A DNA stretch of 64,000 nt, taken from NCBI RefSeq assembly GCF_001625215.2, contig NC_030382.2, forward strand, positions 46,465,364 to 46,529,363. Direction: 5' to 3'. Below are positions 48,301-58,967 of the stretch, piece by piece; position 1 is the first letter of the stretch; every line of letters begins with the position of its first letter. This DNA is from Daucus carota subsp. sativus (lineage: Eukaryota; Streptophyta; Magnoliopsida; Apiales; Apiaceae). Made by a program: the position numbers and the translations under genes. The notes below the pieces were generated by a model, which did no database searches, was not told where the DNA came from, and saw nothing but the letters and a program-made list of their open reading frames with translations.

Positions 48301-48809
48301 GTCAAAGAATCTAATCCCTTAGATGACGTTTTTGTTTGTATAGCCTGCTCACGAGAAGATAGGAGTTGTAGACGCACAGTGGATTGTCCATCAAGGCATT
48401 CCATCACTTGGTAATCAGGTATAGTGCGCCATCAAGCATTTTGCATGCATACTAAAACGTTGATTGTGTACATTTGTGTGGCTTATGTCTTCGATTGGTA
48501 GACCTGATGGTTTCTTTTTGATAAATAAAATAAAATTTGCTTCTGGCAGGGGCAAGCTGATGATGGGAGACCACCATGGCAAGGGGTAAGCTTTCCACTT
48601 AATTTTTTTTTATCCAGACATATTCCTGTCCGCTGTATATTGTAGACGAGATTATATTCTTCTTGATCATAATACTAACGTTTCTTCGGTTGCAGGTGAG
48701 AGAGAGGTGTAAACTGGAATGGAAAATGCTCCAACACCGGTTTGCAAATGCAGAAAAGAACTATTACAAATCTATGGGCATAGATCCTTCCAATACTACA
48801 TCGCACTAA
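45368..48809 (+). CDS. DUF707 family single-pass membrane protein, 14 exons
   Basis: Exons: 45368-45414, 45927-46038, 46165-46266, 46446-46550, 47017-47100, 47228-47343, 47439-47540, 47621-47734, 47843-47899, 48007-48073, 48179-48232, 48344-48418, 48550-48585, 48696-48809. All are GT-AG and in phase, giving 394 residues. Residues about 26-49 (MRLILITFIGVAFGFLMGVS...) form an N-terminal membrane anchor, suggesting a type II Golgi/ER protein. The conserved DUF707 region follows: KYLVTFTVGYNQRHNIDAAV, FTILLFHYDNRASEWD, TKWWYAKRFLHPDVV, YDYIFIWDEDLGV, PGWCKDPHLPPCAGFVEIMA, NDLVHGWGLDLALQRC and VVDAQWIVHQGIPSLG. These look like a nucleotide-sugar transferase fold (WDEDL as a DxD-like motif), but no activity is established as far as I know. 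The database label 'lysine ketoglutarate reductase trans-splicing related' is not informative. The first short exon is the least certain. Confidence 0.9.
45455..45821. mobile_element. MITE in intron 1 of the DUF707 gene
   Basis: About 367 bp lie between AGGTACTGTTTGGGGTTGCT and a right end that reads inward as AGGGTCTGTTTGGGAGTGCT. The interior has many copies of 'aacagcagctttt' and 'gaaaagctgctgtt' in both orientations. This layout is typical of small hAT-type elements. No clear 8-bp target duplication was seen. Confidence 0.7.
47145..47163. repeat. Poly-C tract (19 C) in a DUF707 intron
   Basis: Nineteen consecutive C bases lie in the intron between exons 5 and 6, within a pyrimidine-rich stretch from 47101. 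Such a homopolymer is rare in this AT-rich window. The exact length may be affected by sequencing error. Confidence 0.8.
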
Positions 48810-49079
48810 ACTTTAAAAGAAGTTGAGCATCTATAACCAGAGCCATGCTTCCGGGTAGATTTACAAATAGAATTGTAAATCCAATTTTTGTATTGTAGAT
48901 AGAAATACAGCTTAGAACTACTACATCTTATTGTATAGATCTTTTTATAAGTGAATGCATATGATTTTTTACATCTTGGTTGGACTTCAGTTTAACATTT
49001 CAGCTTATTCAGAAGAAAGTAAGAATTTCAGGGAATAAAATGAAGAATCACACATTCAAATCCAAAGTATTGAAAAGAA

Positions 49080-49900
49080 ATTTCACAGACTAAGATCGTA
49101 ACACTTGCTCAAAGGAAGAAACAGTAAGTATACAAGTAATTACCTTCTAGGCACATTAACATTAGTTAGTAGACAGCTTATTTTGGCCAGCTATAGTACT
49201 TAACAATAGAAGGTCATAGAATAATATATAACATGATCTAGGCTTGAATGTCAGTGCATGCCAGTAGAAAATTCTTATGCTTGAGCTTGATGAAGTCCTC
49301 AGCTTCAGCATCAATATTATTCTCTGCATCTACCTTGACACCAGGATGAGCATTTCCGCGATTTGCACATTCATATTTCAGCAGTAGTTTCCTCCTTGTA
49401 GGAGCCTCAAATCCGCTAGATGTCAGGTAAATGCTTGAATATGGAGGAGCATCAATCAGTTTGTGTGGTGTTTCTAACAGTTTCTGATGACCACTGCCAT
49501 TGTGGTGGTGGTGCTTGTGGTCGAAATACGAGGTTATGAAAGTCATGTTTCAAGAGTTAAGGGCACAAAACAATAAAGATGATGAATGAGTTTGTAAGGA
49601 GATGTATATAAAGTACAATGATAAGGAAGTTTTCATGATTGGACAATCAAGAGAAGTTCAGACTTCACCTTTCTTCTGATTTAAACTCAGGAGAATCTCC
49701 TTTTAGCTTTTATTTAGGCAGCATGTGCATTTTGCGCATGACATTTTTGAGTAATCTATCTTTAATATAATACCCAACTCATATTTGACACAACTTTAAT
49801 GACCAAGAACAAGGTTCATTCAGTTCAATCCGAACAAACCATCAAATCTCAAACTTGAAAAAGCAATTTATTTATACGCCAATATTCCTATTCGACCGCG
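49080..49900 (-). repeat. Segmental duplicate, unit 1
   Basis: This unit holds the small gene at 49238-49546 with its 3' flank ('ctcaaaggaagaaacag.aagtatacaa') and about 350 bp of 5' flank ('gacatttttgagtaatctatctt', 'ttcattcagttcaat'). Unit 2 (about 51110-51900) is a close copy in the same orientation. The similarity runs well beyond the coding part, so it reflects recent DNA duplication. Confidence 0.8.
49238..49546 (-). CDS. Small uncharacterised plant protein (duplicate 1)
   Basis: Encodes 102 residues in one exon: MTFITSYFDHKHHHHNGSGH, then LLETPHKLIDAPPYSSIYLT, a basic APTRRKLLLKYECANRG segment and an acidic end, DAEAEDFIKLKHKNF. The 'VDAEAEDFI' part loosely recalls the C-terminal motif of DUF761-type plant proteins, but the match is weak and I assign no function. 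There is no signal peptide or membrane segment. Compared with the copy at 51232-51504, it has an insertion that extends a His run (HKHHHHNGSGH versus HNGSGH) and a longer C-terminus (LLACTDIQA versus LRGA). Strong conservation between copies supports a real gene. Confidence 0.75.
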   Translation of the reverse strand: MTFITSYFDHKHHHHNGSGHQKLLETPHKLIDAPPYSSIYLTSSGFEAPTRRKLLLKYECANRGNAHPGVKVDAENNIDAEAEDFIKLKHKNFLLACTDIQA

Positions 49901-50550
49901 TTTTCAACATTTGAATTATATAGGCATTGAAACTTTGCATTAATAAATATGTGATATTGACACTATGTAAGGCAGCTGGTCCAGATCACACGAATAATAC
50001 TAGCAAACGTTCAGCGGAAAAAAAACATTGAAGGTGAAAAACCTAGAATGAGGCAATTTTCCGCTGAATGATACTGTAGCAACCTTGTACATTGTTTCCC
50101 CCCGACATATGCTACTAACATATGTATGTCAGATATCCGGACCCAAAATACAAATACCAATAGAAACCTTTACTGCATAAAAAGCGACCAAATTTGAAAG
50201 CAAGAGTTTCAGTTTAGTTGATTCAGTTTAACTGAAATTTCAGAACAAATCTAATATATATCATTTAATAGCACATTTATGATTCACTATTGTTAAATTG
50301 AAAACAGAGTAAAGTGATGAGGTAATTTGCTTGAGTAGCACTCTCTAATGTTAAGACATTGCAGGAGTGTTTTCTAATCTAATATATTACAGCAAGTTCT
50401 GAATCTTAAAATGTGAGACAAGTTACTGGAAACTTGAAAGCATGCTCTTACTGCAACACAATCGAAATATCACTACAAATAAGCTCCAGCAAAAACCAGA
50501 TGTTCCACAACAAACTCATCCAAAACCTTCAATACCTTCAAAACAATCAA

Positions 50551-50907
50551 ATGGCATCAGACAGTGATTCAACTGTTATAGTTGTGGTATTTGTGTCACT
50601 AGGGGGCTTTTGCTTCCTGGCGTTCGTCTTGTTTGCCTTGTGTTGCTTTATCAAGTACCGGAAGAAGGCATCTCAAGAAGCTGACAATGTACGTGTAGAT
50701 GAACATATGAAGATTAAGGAAGACATCGTACAAGGACCTCGGGGAACAGAAGTTGTGATGCTAACAATTGAGGATGATGTTCATATCGAAGAAGAGATCA
50801 GGAAAAATGAAAATTTTGGTGCAGGAATGCATGCAAAATCTGCAGATCAAATTGTTGCAGAAACATCTTCTCGTTCAGGCGATCAACAGGCAGAGCACAA
50901 GGTTTAA
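50551..50907 (+). CDS. Small single-pass membrane protein, TED6/7-like
   Basis: Encodes 118 residues. The start MASDSDSTVIVVVF is followed by a strong transmembrane helix at about residues 9-32 (VIVVVFVSLGGFCFLAFVLF, then ALCCF) and a basic stop-transfer KYRKK. The acidic cytosolic tail contains VRVDEHMKIKEDIVQGPRG and VMLTIEDDVHIEEEIRKNE. From memory this resembles the plant TRACHEARY ELEMENT DIFFERENTIATION-RELATED 6/7 group, which acts with cellulose synthase in secondary walls. That assignment is moderate at best. The open frame extends upstream to 50413, but the added part is not protein-like and the start at 50551 fits the family. It lies between two copies of a small minus-strand gene. 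Confidence 0.75.
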   Translation: MASDSDSTVIVVVFVSLGGFCFLAFVLFALCCFIKYRKKASQEADNVRVDEHMKIKEDIVQGPRGTEVVMLTIEDDVHIEEEIRKNENFGAGMHAKSADQIVAETSSRSGDQQAEHKV

Positions 50908-51109
50908 CTCTACGTGAAACACTGAAACAGACACTGTGGTAAATATTATATTTTACGCAATTACTCCTTGTACTCATAAAATTCGTTGTACAATGTAAAT
51001 GTTTGTGCAGCTGTGAAATCAATAAACGGTATAGATAAAATAAGCGTTAAACAAATTTATTTAGAATTATATTCTCAATTATAGAATGTAATTAGCACAC
51101 ATTCAAGCC

Positions 51110-51900
51110 AAAGGCTTGGAAGAAATTACAAAGATTAAAATAAAACACACTAGCTCAAAGGAAGAAACAGCAAGTATACAAATAATATATAACATGATCT
51201 AGGCTTGAATGTCAGTGAATGCCAGTTAACATTAAGCACCGCGTAGAAAATTCTTATGCTTGAGCTTAATGAAATCTTCAGCTTCAGCATCAATATTATT
51301 CTCTACCGTGACACCAGGATGAGCATTTCCGCGATTTGCACATTCATATTTCAGCAGTAGGTTCCTCCTTGTAGGAGCCTCAAATCCACGAGACGTCATG
51401 TAAATGCTTGAATAAGGAGGAGCATCAACCAGTTTGTGCGGTGTTTCTAACAGTTTCTGATGACCACTGCCATTGTGGTCGAAATACGAGGTTATGAAAG
51501 TCATGTTTCAAGAGTTAAGGGCACAAAACAATAAGGATATGAATGAGTTTGTAAAGGATATGATAAGTGATTGTCATTGATGTGCTATATATAGCACAAG
51601 GATAAGGTAGTTTTTCAAACTTGTGTATTCTTCTGTTGAAACTCAGGAGAATCTCCTTTTAGGTTTTGTTTAAGAAGCATTTGCATTTGGCGCATGACAT
51701 TTTTGAGTAATCTATCTTCAAGTTGATGCCTAACTCATATTTGACACAACTCTGATGACCAAGAAGAAGGTTCATTCAGTTCAATCGAACAAAGCATCAA
51801 ATCTTAAACTTAAAAAACTTATCGAATTGCAGTTTATTTAGACGCCAGTGTTCGTATTGGACCACGTTATAAACATTTGAATTATATAGCGTTCAGAACT
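51110..51900 (-). repeat. Segmental duplicate, unit 2
   Basis: Close copy of 49080-49900, carrying the small gene at 51232-51504 with matching 5' and 3' flanks. Differences include the loss of the codons for the His run and a change at the 3' end of the coding region. Confidence 0.8.
51232..51504 (-). CDS. Small uncharacterised plant protein (duplicate 2)
   Basis: Encodes 90 residues: MTFITSYFDHNGSGHQKLLE, then DAPPYSSIYMTSRGFEAPTR and ending DFIKLKHKNFLRGA. It is nearly identical to the 49238-49546 protein outside two indels and a few substitutions (for example I to V, K to N). The reading frame is kept despite changes in both copies, which suggests both are under selection. It stops earlier because the 3' coding end has been replaced by a short new sequence near 51225-51243. 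The function is unknown. Confidence 0.75.
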   Translation of the reverse strand: MTFITSYFDHNGSGHQKLLETPHKLVDAPPYSSIYMTSRGFEAPTRRNLLLKYECANRGNAHPGVTVENNIDAEAEDFIKLKHKNFLRGA

Positions 51901-53454
51901 TTAATATAAAACACAATACTAATCGGGGACCTTTACTGCATCCAAAAAAGACCAAATGCATATTATTCGATGTGATCTGCACAAATAAAATTAAAAGCTT
52001 TCGACCTAGTTTAATCCATCCAATTATATTAAAATTTTGGAGTTATCAATTAGAACATTAATTTTTTTTTTATCCCGATAAATGACTCGGCTTCTTCAAT
52101 CTTCAGCTCCCATATGGACAAAGATTCCTGGGGATATGGAAGAACAAAACTAGAAGGAAGAAGTTGTCCACGATTCCGAGTATAAAAGTCATTCATTCTT
52201 TTCTTATTATTTTAAATTTCTTCAAAACTTAGAAAAGTAAATGTTCGATTATCAGTTATCACATCGTTTGACAAAGTAATTGGAATTTGTGTGTTTTGAT
52301 TCTTAATATTGGCAAATTATGAATTTTTGTTTTCTTGAGTCTTGAAATATACGTTTTGATCCCAGATTGATTATGCAGAGAGATGGAATTTGACACGTAA
52401 TTTACATCTTTTATAGAATATAATTTCATAAATTATTATTTTTTCTAGATAAAATTTAATATTCAAATATTTAATGTTTTAAAAATAAATTATAAAATTA
52501 TATTTTATAAATATATTATAATACATGTTAAATAGTAAAAAAATTATAAAAATAGAGGAATGGAGGGAATATATATTTTTAAGGTGTCCATAGGCACATG
52601 CTACCACTAAAATCTTTGAATTTAGATATTTTTGATTAGTATGATCGTTATAAATGTAAGAAATATACATTATCAAATAATGTAAGCGAAACAAAACAAA
52701 AAAAATTTATAAATTTATTATGTGCTCAGCCTCATGGAGACAATATAAAATAACTGATACTACTATTTTTAATCGTGAATGAATCGTTGACCAGAATAAT
52801 ATTCAGAGAATAAAAACGGTACCTGTGATATCTTCCATACCGGTTTTGCCAGCTAGCCTCCAATTAGGAATCGTAGGAATAAAAAGATTTCCGAGCCACA
52901 AAAGGTAATTCACGCAATTTGAAGGTTAATATGGATGATATCTCGGAATAAACACCAAAAGTATTTTATTTTATATTGTAAGGCACCAAAAGTATTTTTT
53001 ATAAAAAAAACCCCAAAAGTAGATGGGTTATGTCACGTGTGTTCTGTTTTAACAGAGGCACGATTCTATTCCAGTGTTTGGGGGCGACCTGGACTTAATC
53101 ACTGCATTCCTATTCCGCTCCTTTACCCTAACCCCCTTCACCACACTGGCACACCAAATGTATGTTCTCGCTCTTAATCTTCTCATTCTGTTTCTGTTTC
53201 GTTTATTTATTATGATCCTACTTACAATCATTCTATTTTACTTTATCACCATGTAAATCACCACAATTCAATTCTGTTACACACACTGATTACAACTTTC
53301 CATGTATATGCAATGCCTGTCAATGTCGAATGAATAAATTCATGCATATAGTGTGATGTTTACATATATATCTGTTAATACTTATTTTTTACTATTAGTT
53401 TTTAATTTGTAAACGTATAATTTTAGTGAAATAGTTATGTGAATTGTGTTAGCA
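51901..53454. other. Intergenic region before the Myb/SANT gene
   Basis: AT-rich and without a supported gene. The stretch 53030-53260, with less extreme base composition and overlapping ORFs on both strands, may be promoter or leader of the downstream gene. An acceptor-like 'tgtgttag|caATG' directly precedes the ATG at 53455, so a leader intron is possible. Confidence 0.5.
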
Positions 53455-54697
53455 ATGGTTGGTGCATCCGCTGAAAAACAAGCTAATAACAATGGGAGAA
53501 GAACTAAAGCTCCCAAGAGGAAATGGACTGAGAATGAAGATGAGGTGTTGGTGGCCACACTCATGCGGTTATGTGATACTGGATGGAAAAGGGGCAATAC
53601 TTTTAGAAATGGCTACACTAGTGTTCTCGAGAAAGAGCTCAGCTCTAAGCTTCCTGGACACGACTTGAAGGCCAATCCTCATATTGAGTCAAGGCTTAAA
53701 ACGTTGAAGAAGCATTGTGATGCAATTACTAATATGAGAGGTGCGAGTGGTATATTTTGGAACGATGAGAATCATACTATTAGGTGTGAAGATGATGGTA
53801 TATGGAAGGATTGGGTGAAGGTATACTAAGTCAATGTGTTTGTTTTTGGTTTTGTGTTAAGTACCTGTGATTTGATTTTGTGATAGGTTGTAAGTCTTTA
53901 TATATGGATTCTTGTTTTTGTAGGTTCACCCTGATGCAAAAAGTTTGAGAAATAAGCGTTTTCCTCATTATGATGATTTGTGTAACATCTATGGGAAAAA
54001 ACGAGGCACGGAGACGGCTGATGGCGCAGACAAGGTGCTGGAGGGTGAGGAGGAGTGTAACAATCCTGGTCAACTGATTAGAGGTAATGCTTGTAAAGGA
54101 ATTGAAATTGCCAATGGTAAAGTTGTTAGGACTGAATCTGGTGGCAGGAAGATAGTGTGTGAGAAGGTAGACAATAATGCTCGGACTGATGGCTCAGACG
54201 GGAAATACAAAGGTAGGTTGGAGGACGTGGAGATTGGGCTTCTAGGGCTTGGGGAGGAAAGAAACCTTCTAGAGAATGTAGTTTATGAATCTGATAGTGT
54301 TGAAGTTTCATCTGATGATGCTGAAGGGTCTCAAATGAATATTGAAGATGGCTCGTCATCTAAAATAAAAACTAACAGAAAGAGAAGACATAGTGATGGA
54401 TTATATGAATATCAAGAAGTAGTCAAGATCCTCGAAGCCTTCCTCAAGAGATATGAAGAACAGTTTAATCTCTTATGTGGACATGTTGGACAACAAGCAG
54501 CAGTGGATATGGGGTCTGCTAAAAAAAGAGAAAATCTGAATGGAGAATTGTTGAAATTACCAAACCTTAGCTTACAAGCACGGCTTCGAGCAGCTACAAG
54601 AATTATCTGTGATCCTTCTAAACTTGACCTCTTTTACAGTCTTAATGGTGATGATAGAGCAGAATGGGTGTCCATGTTACTTGCCGGTATTCTTTGA
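53455..54697 (+). CDS. Myb/SANT-like DNA-binding domain protein
   Basis: Two exons, 53455-53820 and 53924-54697 (donor GTGAAG|GTATAC, acceptor TTTTTGTAG|G), encode 379 residues. Residues about 20-110 form a Myb/SANT-like domain: KRKWTENEDEVLVATLMRLC, GWKRGNTFRNGYTSVLEKEL, HIESRLKTLKKHCDAI and GIFWNDENHTIRCEDDGIW. After the splice comes HPDAKSLRNKRFPHYDDLC, the usual sequel (HPxAKxxRxKxFPxYdxL). The middle is acidic and low-complexity, and a helical C-terminal region follows (VKILEAFLKRYEEQFNLL). This domain (Myb_DNA-bind_3 type) occurs in the accessory Myb-like protein of PIF/Harbinger transposons and in host proteins derived from it. No Harbinger transposase or terminal repeats are visible here, so a domesticated host gene is more likely. 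An ATG nine bases upstream (53446) is possible. Confidence 0.82.
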
Positions 54698-55228
54698 TAC
54701 AAGGTAAGCAGACATAATTTATACTATTTAGCAGAAAACTTATAATTTTACTTTTTATAATTAACTTATATGTTATTGAGTTGCTGAATATTTTCTAAAT
54801 ACCTCTACTTTATAATGTACTTATGTTATTGAGTTCATAACTGGAAATTTACCTGTAATTTAGAATTAAACTGTTTTGACATTTAGTTCCGGATACAATT
54901 TTGGTCATATGGTGATACCAAAGCTGAACTGCTTAGTTTTACCTTGTGTTTCTTGGGCAATCTTATAATATGTTAAGCTTTATATGCAACTTCATAGTGT
55001 GAAAACCTAAGTTCCTACTTTCTTACCATGTTAATATGGCAGTGTAATAGACACAAGTTCCTGTTTCTAGTAGATAACCATTAAAATTTATTTAATTCTT
55101 GGCTTTGTTGGAAATACATATTAATATAACTACCACAAAATTCTCTGTGGAGAAGCTGATCAAGACATTTCCAAGTAATTATGTCTGCAAATTTCTGACA
55201 TGATGATTAATTATTACGAATAGCATCT
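54698..55228. other. Convergent intergenic interval
   Basis: About 530 bp lie between the stop codons of the Myb/SANT gene and the minus-strand repeat-protein gene. They should hold both 3' UTRs. A short duplication ('atgttattgagtt' at about 54770-54782 and 54822-54834) is the only structure noticed. Confidence 0.5.
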
Positions 55229-55789
55229 CTAGTCATCATCTTCAATTGACTTGAGTTTCCACTCTGCTGACTGGTGGCCGCCATGCATAGGGGTATGAAG
55301 CATGCTTGGGCGGCCATAATTATAATTGTTATATTCATGCTTCATTGATTCGATCTTTGATCCCATGGGACTGGGTGATGCCCCATGATAGGAGCTTCCA
55401 TAGCTACCAGTGGGCATTCCATGGCTGAAATTGCTGTTAGCCCCATGGTAAGAGCTTCCATAGCTGCCAGTGGGCATTCCATGGCTAAAATTGCTGCTAG
55501 CCCCATGGTAAGAACTTCCGTAGTTGGCAGTAGGCATTCCATGGTTTAAATTGCTGTCGGTAGTAAAAGCTGATGACATGTGCCCGTTTAAGCCATCGCT
55601 GTAGAAATCAGTAGTTATCTGGTGGTATGGGCCATGTCCACCTGAATGCATCATATGAGAAGAACCCAGGTATGGAGTAGTGTACATGTGCATGCTCGGG
55701 CAGTGGCCATAGCCTGAGGAGTAGTAACCATCATGCGAGTAGCTCTCTTGCTTGTAGCCACCAGGATAGATATCTGCTTGTAGAACCAT
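55229..55789 (-). CDS. Gly/Ser/Tyr/His-rich tandem-repeat protein
   Basis: Encodes 186 residues in one exon. The N-terminus is MVLQADIYPGGYKQESYSHD. The centre has three tandem 20-residue units of the type NFSHGMPTGSYGSSYHGANS, the first more divergent (NLNHGMPTANYGSSYHGASS), coded by a 60-bp DNA repeat at about 55378-55557. The end is acidic (WKLKSIEDDD). There is no signal peptide or membrane helix. The composition (Tyr, Gly, Ser, His, Met) resembles disordered or metal-binding proteins. The position between DUF707 and GT17 matches, from memory, an unnamed small gene near At1g67870, but I cannot confirm homology. The repeat number probably varies between individuals. Confidence 0.75.
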   Translation of the reverse strand: MVLQADIYPGGYKQESYSHDGYYSSGYGHCPSMHMYTTPYLGSSHMMHSGGHGPYHQITTDFYSDGLNGHMSSAFTTDSNLNHGMPTANYGSSYHGASSNFSHGMPTGSYGSSYHGANSNFSHGMPTGSYGSSYHGASPSPMGSKIESMKHEYNNYNYGRPSMLHTPMHGGHQSAEWKLKSIEDDD

Positions 55790-58700
55790 TTTCTGTATTG
55801 GGTTTATTGAGCTTGCACTTTTCTCTGTTATTGTGAGTGCTTTTATAGTGTTGCTATGTAATTCTTATCAGATATGGAGCATCCCATGCCTACCTGTTCA
55901 TGGCTAAAAAGTAGCAGACCTAGTGCTTGTCAGTTCCTTCTCGAATTAGGATTAGAAGATCCTTGGAACTTCATTCCCTTCCTGGATTTTAGAAAGAATC
56001 TAGAATGCTTATTCTTGAAGCTATTAGGTTATTACTTATTAGTTATTAGGCCACCATGCATTTATATGACTTGACAATTTTTTCCTGAAAACCCATAACA
56101 CCCATCTAGTTTATCTGTAATTACTCATGTTACTTTGGCATATAAATTACTTGTCTTTCTTAATTGTTTGCAGAGGCTCATGGTCAAGAATCTGTCAATC
56201 TGCCACATCTTGCTGTGCTGACTGCCCGAGTTACATATATCCAGAACTGCTGAGCGGTGCTAACTAGTGTCTGAGCTCGTACTTTAGAATTAAACATCCA
56301 CCCTCTCCTCTTCTTGGGTTAGTTCCTGATGTTCTTAAAACACTGTCACATGAAATAGATAACATGTCTGATGCATATAATACGGTGGCACACTTTACCA
56401 GGGTTTGATACTAGCAATTTCTTCTAGATGACCTCATTGCACTATGGACACATATCTTCTCTTTTTTCAGTACTCTTTTAAATATACAATTTAATCAGTT
56501 TAGAGGTTTTCATAAATTCTCTCTATTTTAACTTGTTCTAAATGCTAGTTACACCATTTGGATTATATTCTGTTCGTATCTTCATGCATCCCCTCTAGAG
56601 TCTAGTCTTCCTTTCATTTTTCTTTATTTAGTGGATTTATATTCTGTTGTGGTGAACTTTTACCCCCCACCCCCAATTAATATCAACTTCTGCTTGATGA
56701 CTTTCAACACTAATTTAATCCTCCTTCAATATTTCATTTAATCACTTTAGAGATCATCATAATATTATTTTTACTTTCACTTTAAGTTCTTAATGCTAGT
56801 TTAAGACATCACTTGGTGGATTATATTCTGTTGTTATGTAGTTAACTGAGTTAAGTGGTTTAGTTTTGAGCTATTTTGAATGTATAGTACTAACATCTAC
56901 TCCCTCTGTTTTCAAATATTTGACGTTTGACTTTTTGGCACACATTTCTAAGAGCTTTGACTGCATACTTAAAATTATTATTTTTAAAATTTTCTTTTTT
57001 TGAATAAAAATATTAATCTTATACTTTAATTCACAAAAAAGAAAATTTAAAAATATTAATTCTAGCTATGCAGTCAATGCACTTAAAAGTGTGTGCACAA
57101 AAGTCAAACGACAAATATTTGAAAACAGAGGGAGTATTTAAGTTATTAAATAGGGTTTAAACATATTGAATTTTATCAAAACCAAATTTTACGATCTGGT
57201 CGAGTTCAAACCCAAAATGTTGATTCGAGTTCCAAGGCAAGTCTCCCTTCACTGGTCGACACCAGTAACTTTAGTTATGTCTTATCTGTAGTCCGGTCTC
57301 AACATCCTAATTACTATGAGAATTGAAATAAGAAAGTAGTAAAATGAAAAGAATAAAAAACAGCACAAGAACATGTGCACATGTTGAACATCTCAAGGCG
57401 TAGAATAAATAAGTACTGCCAGAGAGGTTTTGGGGCCAAGTCACCAACATCATCATCATCCCATAAGCTACATAAATCTCTGATTTCTTTTCATATTATT
57501 ATATTATCATATTTGCAATTCCATGACAAATAGAGTATTGATTTATGATAACCAATTATAAGCAGCATATTTCCCGCAAGAATAACAGTTAGATAGTAAA
57601 ATCTGAAAATGGGTGCAAAAATACAATAATTTTTACATTTTCATCGAAAATCTATAGTTAATATTATACATAAAAAAAAATCCAAAATTAATAGCATATA
57701 CCAAAAAGAAACCGGTAATATAATATATTACATTATAAGTGCCAGGCAATCGTACCCTAAAAAATCTAAAAAGTAACAACAAACTGTATCCATCTTCTCC
57801 CCCTTTTGCACGGTCCTCAACTGAATGGTAGCCAGCATGAAACCCTTTACAACGGCTTCAACCTTGCTAATGGTGAATTGTGATGATGATTATAATTCGT
57901 ATGTTGAGAAAATCTTTATGTACACAATTTTTTATTTCTTTATCAAGCACACATGATGAATTTTAAGTGTGCAGATTAACAATGCATATATAGTGATATA
58001 TGTAACCGATACATAAATCTAGTAACAAAATTGTACTGGAACAACTCAAGATTTTTCTTATGAGAAAATATTCCCTTAATTTCACCTCCATCTTCCTTAG
58101 TCTTGACAAATTCAAGTTTACAGCAAAAGCAGTAAACCAGGACTACTGACTAGTCGTTGGAGTCTGACAAGACTGAATTGGAAAACACGTGGCAGCGAGT
58201 GCTGACCGAATACATGAAAATTCAAATGGCCAACAAGACATGCTTACAACTTCATGGTACACATGTACACTTTAATAATGGGGGCATACATGCTTAATCA
58301 TTCACCCTTTTATTCGCATTTCTCAACTTTATGTATAAAATATTATATATCTATCTGTCCATGTCCGCTAGCTGGCTCGGCCCTCTACTCAAATGGATGA
58401 ACAAATTTCACTAGCATTTACAGCGTGATAGGACAGTAAAACTCATATTTGTAGGAATTAATAAACACAACTACCTCATGTATGTGTGGGGCTGCACTGG
58501 AACAGACTGTTTAGGAGGTGTTATGTGAAGAATAAGATGATCTTTTAGTGCAATTAGCACTCATGATCAATAGAATTAAGAATAAATGAGAAAAACCAAA
58601 GTACAGATCATATCAACAGTCTCAAAATTTCTAGAAACAAAGTGGGCTTAAATTATTCTGGATTTCAAGGGTGTATTCTCTTAGGTGTGGGGAAGTTCCA

Positions 58701-58967
58701 GGCCATACCAGCACAGCCATCCCCTAGCAGAATTCCAGTGTTACAGTGGAGGGGGGGTGCTCATTCCCAACTCAAAACCAGCTCTCTTCATGTTATATAC
58801 AAATAGCACTCCAGAAAATTATAGAACCTTCGAAATATTTTCAAAGAATGAAATGAAATGATCACATTGCAGTCATCTGTTGATCGGACCAAAAACCCCC
58901 TCACAATCATGTTAGCTGCATCTTCAATTTTTACAAAAGTGGACAACCAAACGCCCTTGAGAAATTA
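55790..58967. other. Intergenic region with one Stowaway MITE
   Basis: No supported gene. It contains the promoter of the repeat-protein gene (TTATAGTGTTGC-type sequence near 55850), a Stowaway element at 56900-57134 and AT-rich DNA. The part nearest 58967 should include the 3' UTR of the GT17 gene. Confidence 0.5.
56900..57134. mobile_element. Stowaway-like MITE
   Basis: The 235-bp element has terminal inverted repeats CTCCCTCTGTTTTCAAATAT (left and, read inward, right), flanked by TA (56898-56899 and 57135-57136). The first 20 bases of the arms match perfectly. It is non-coding. Confidence 0.92.
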
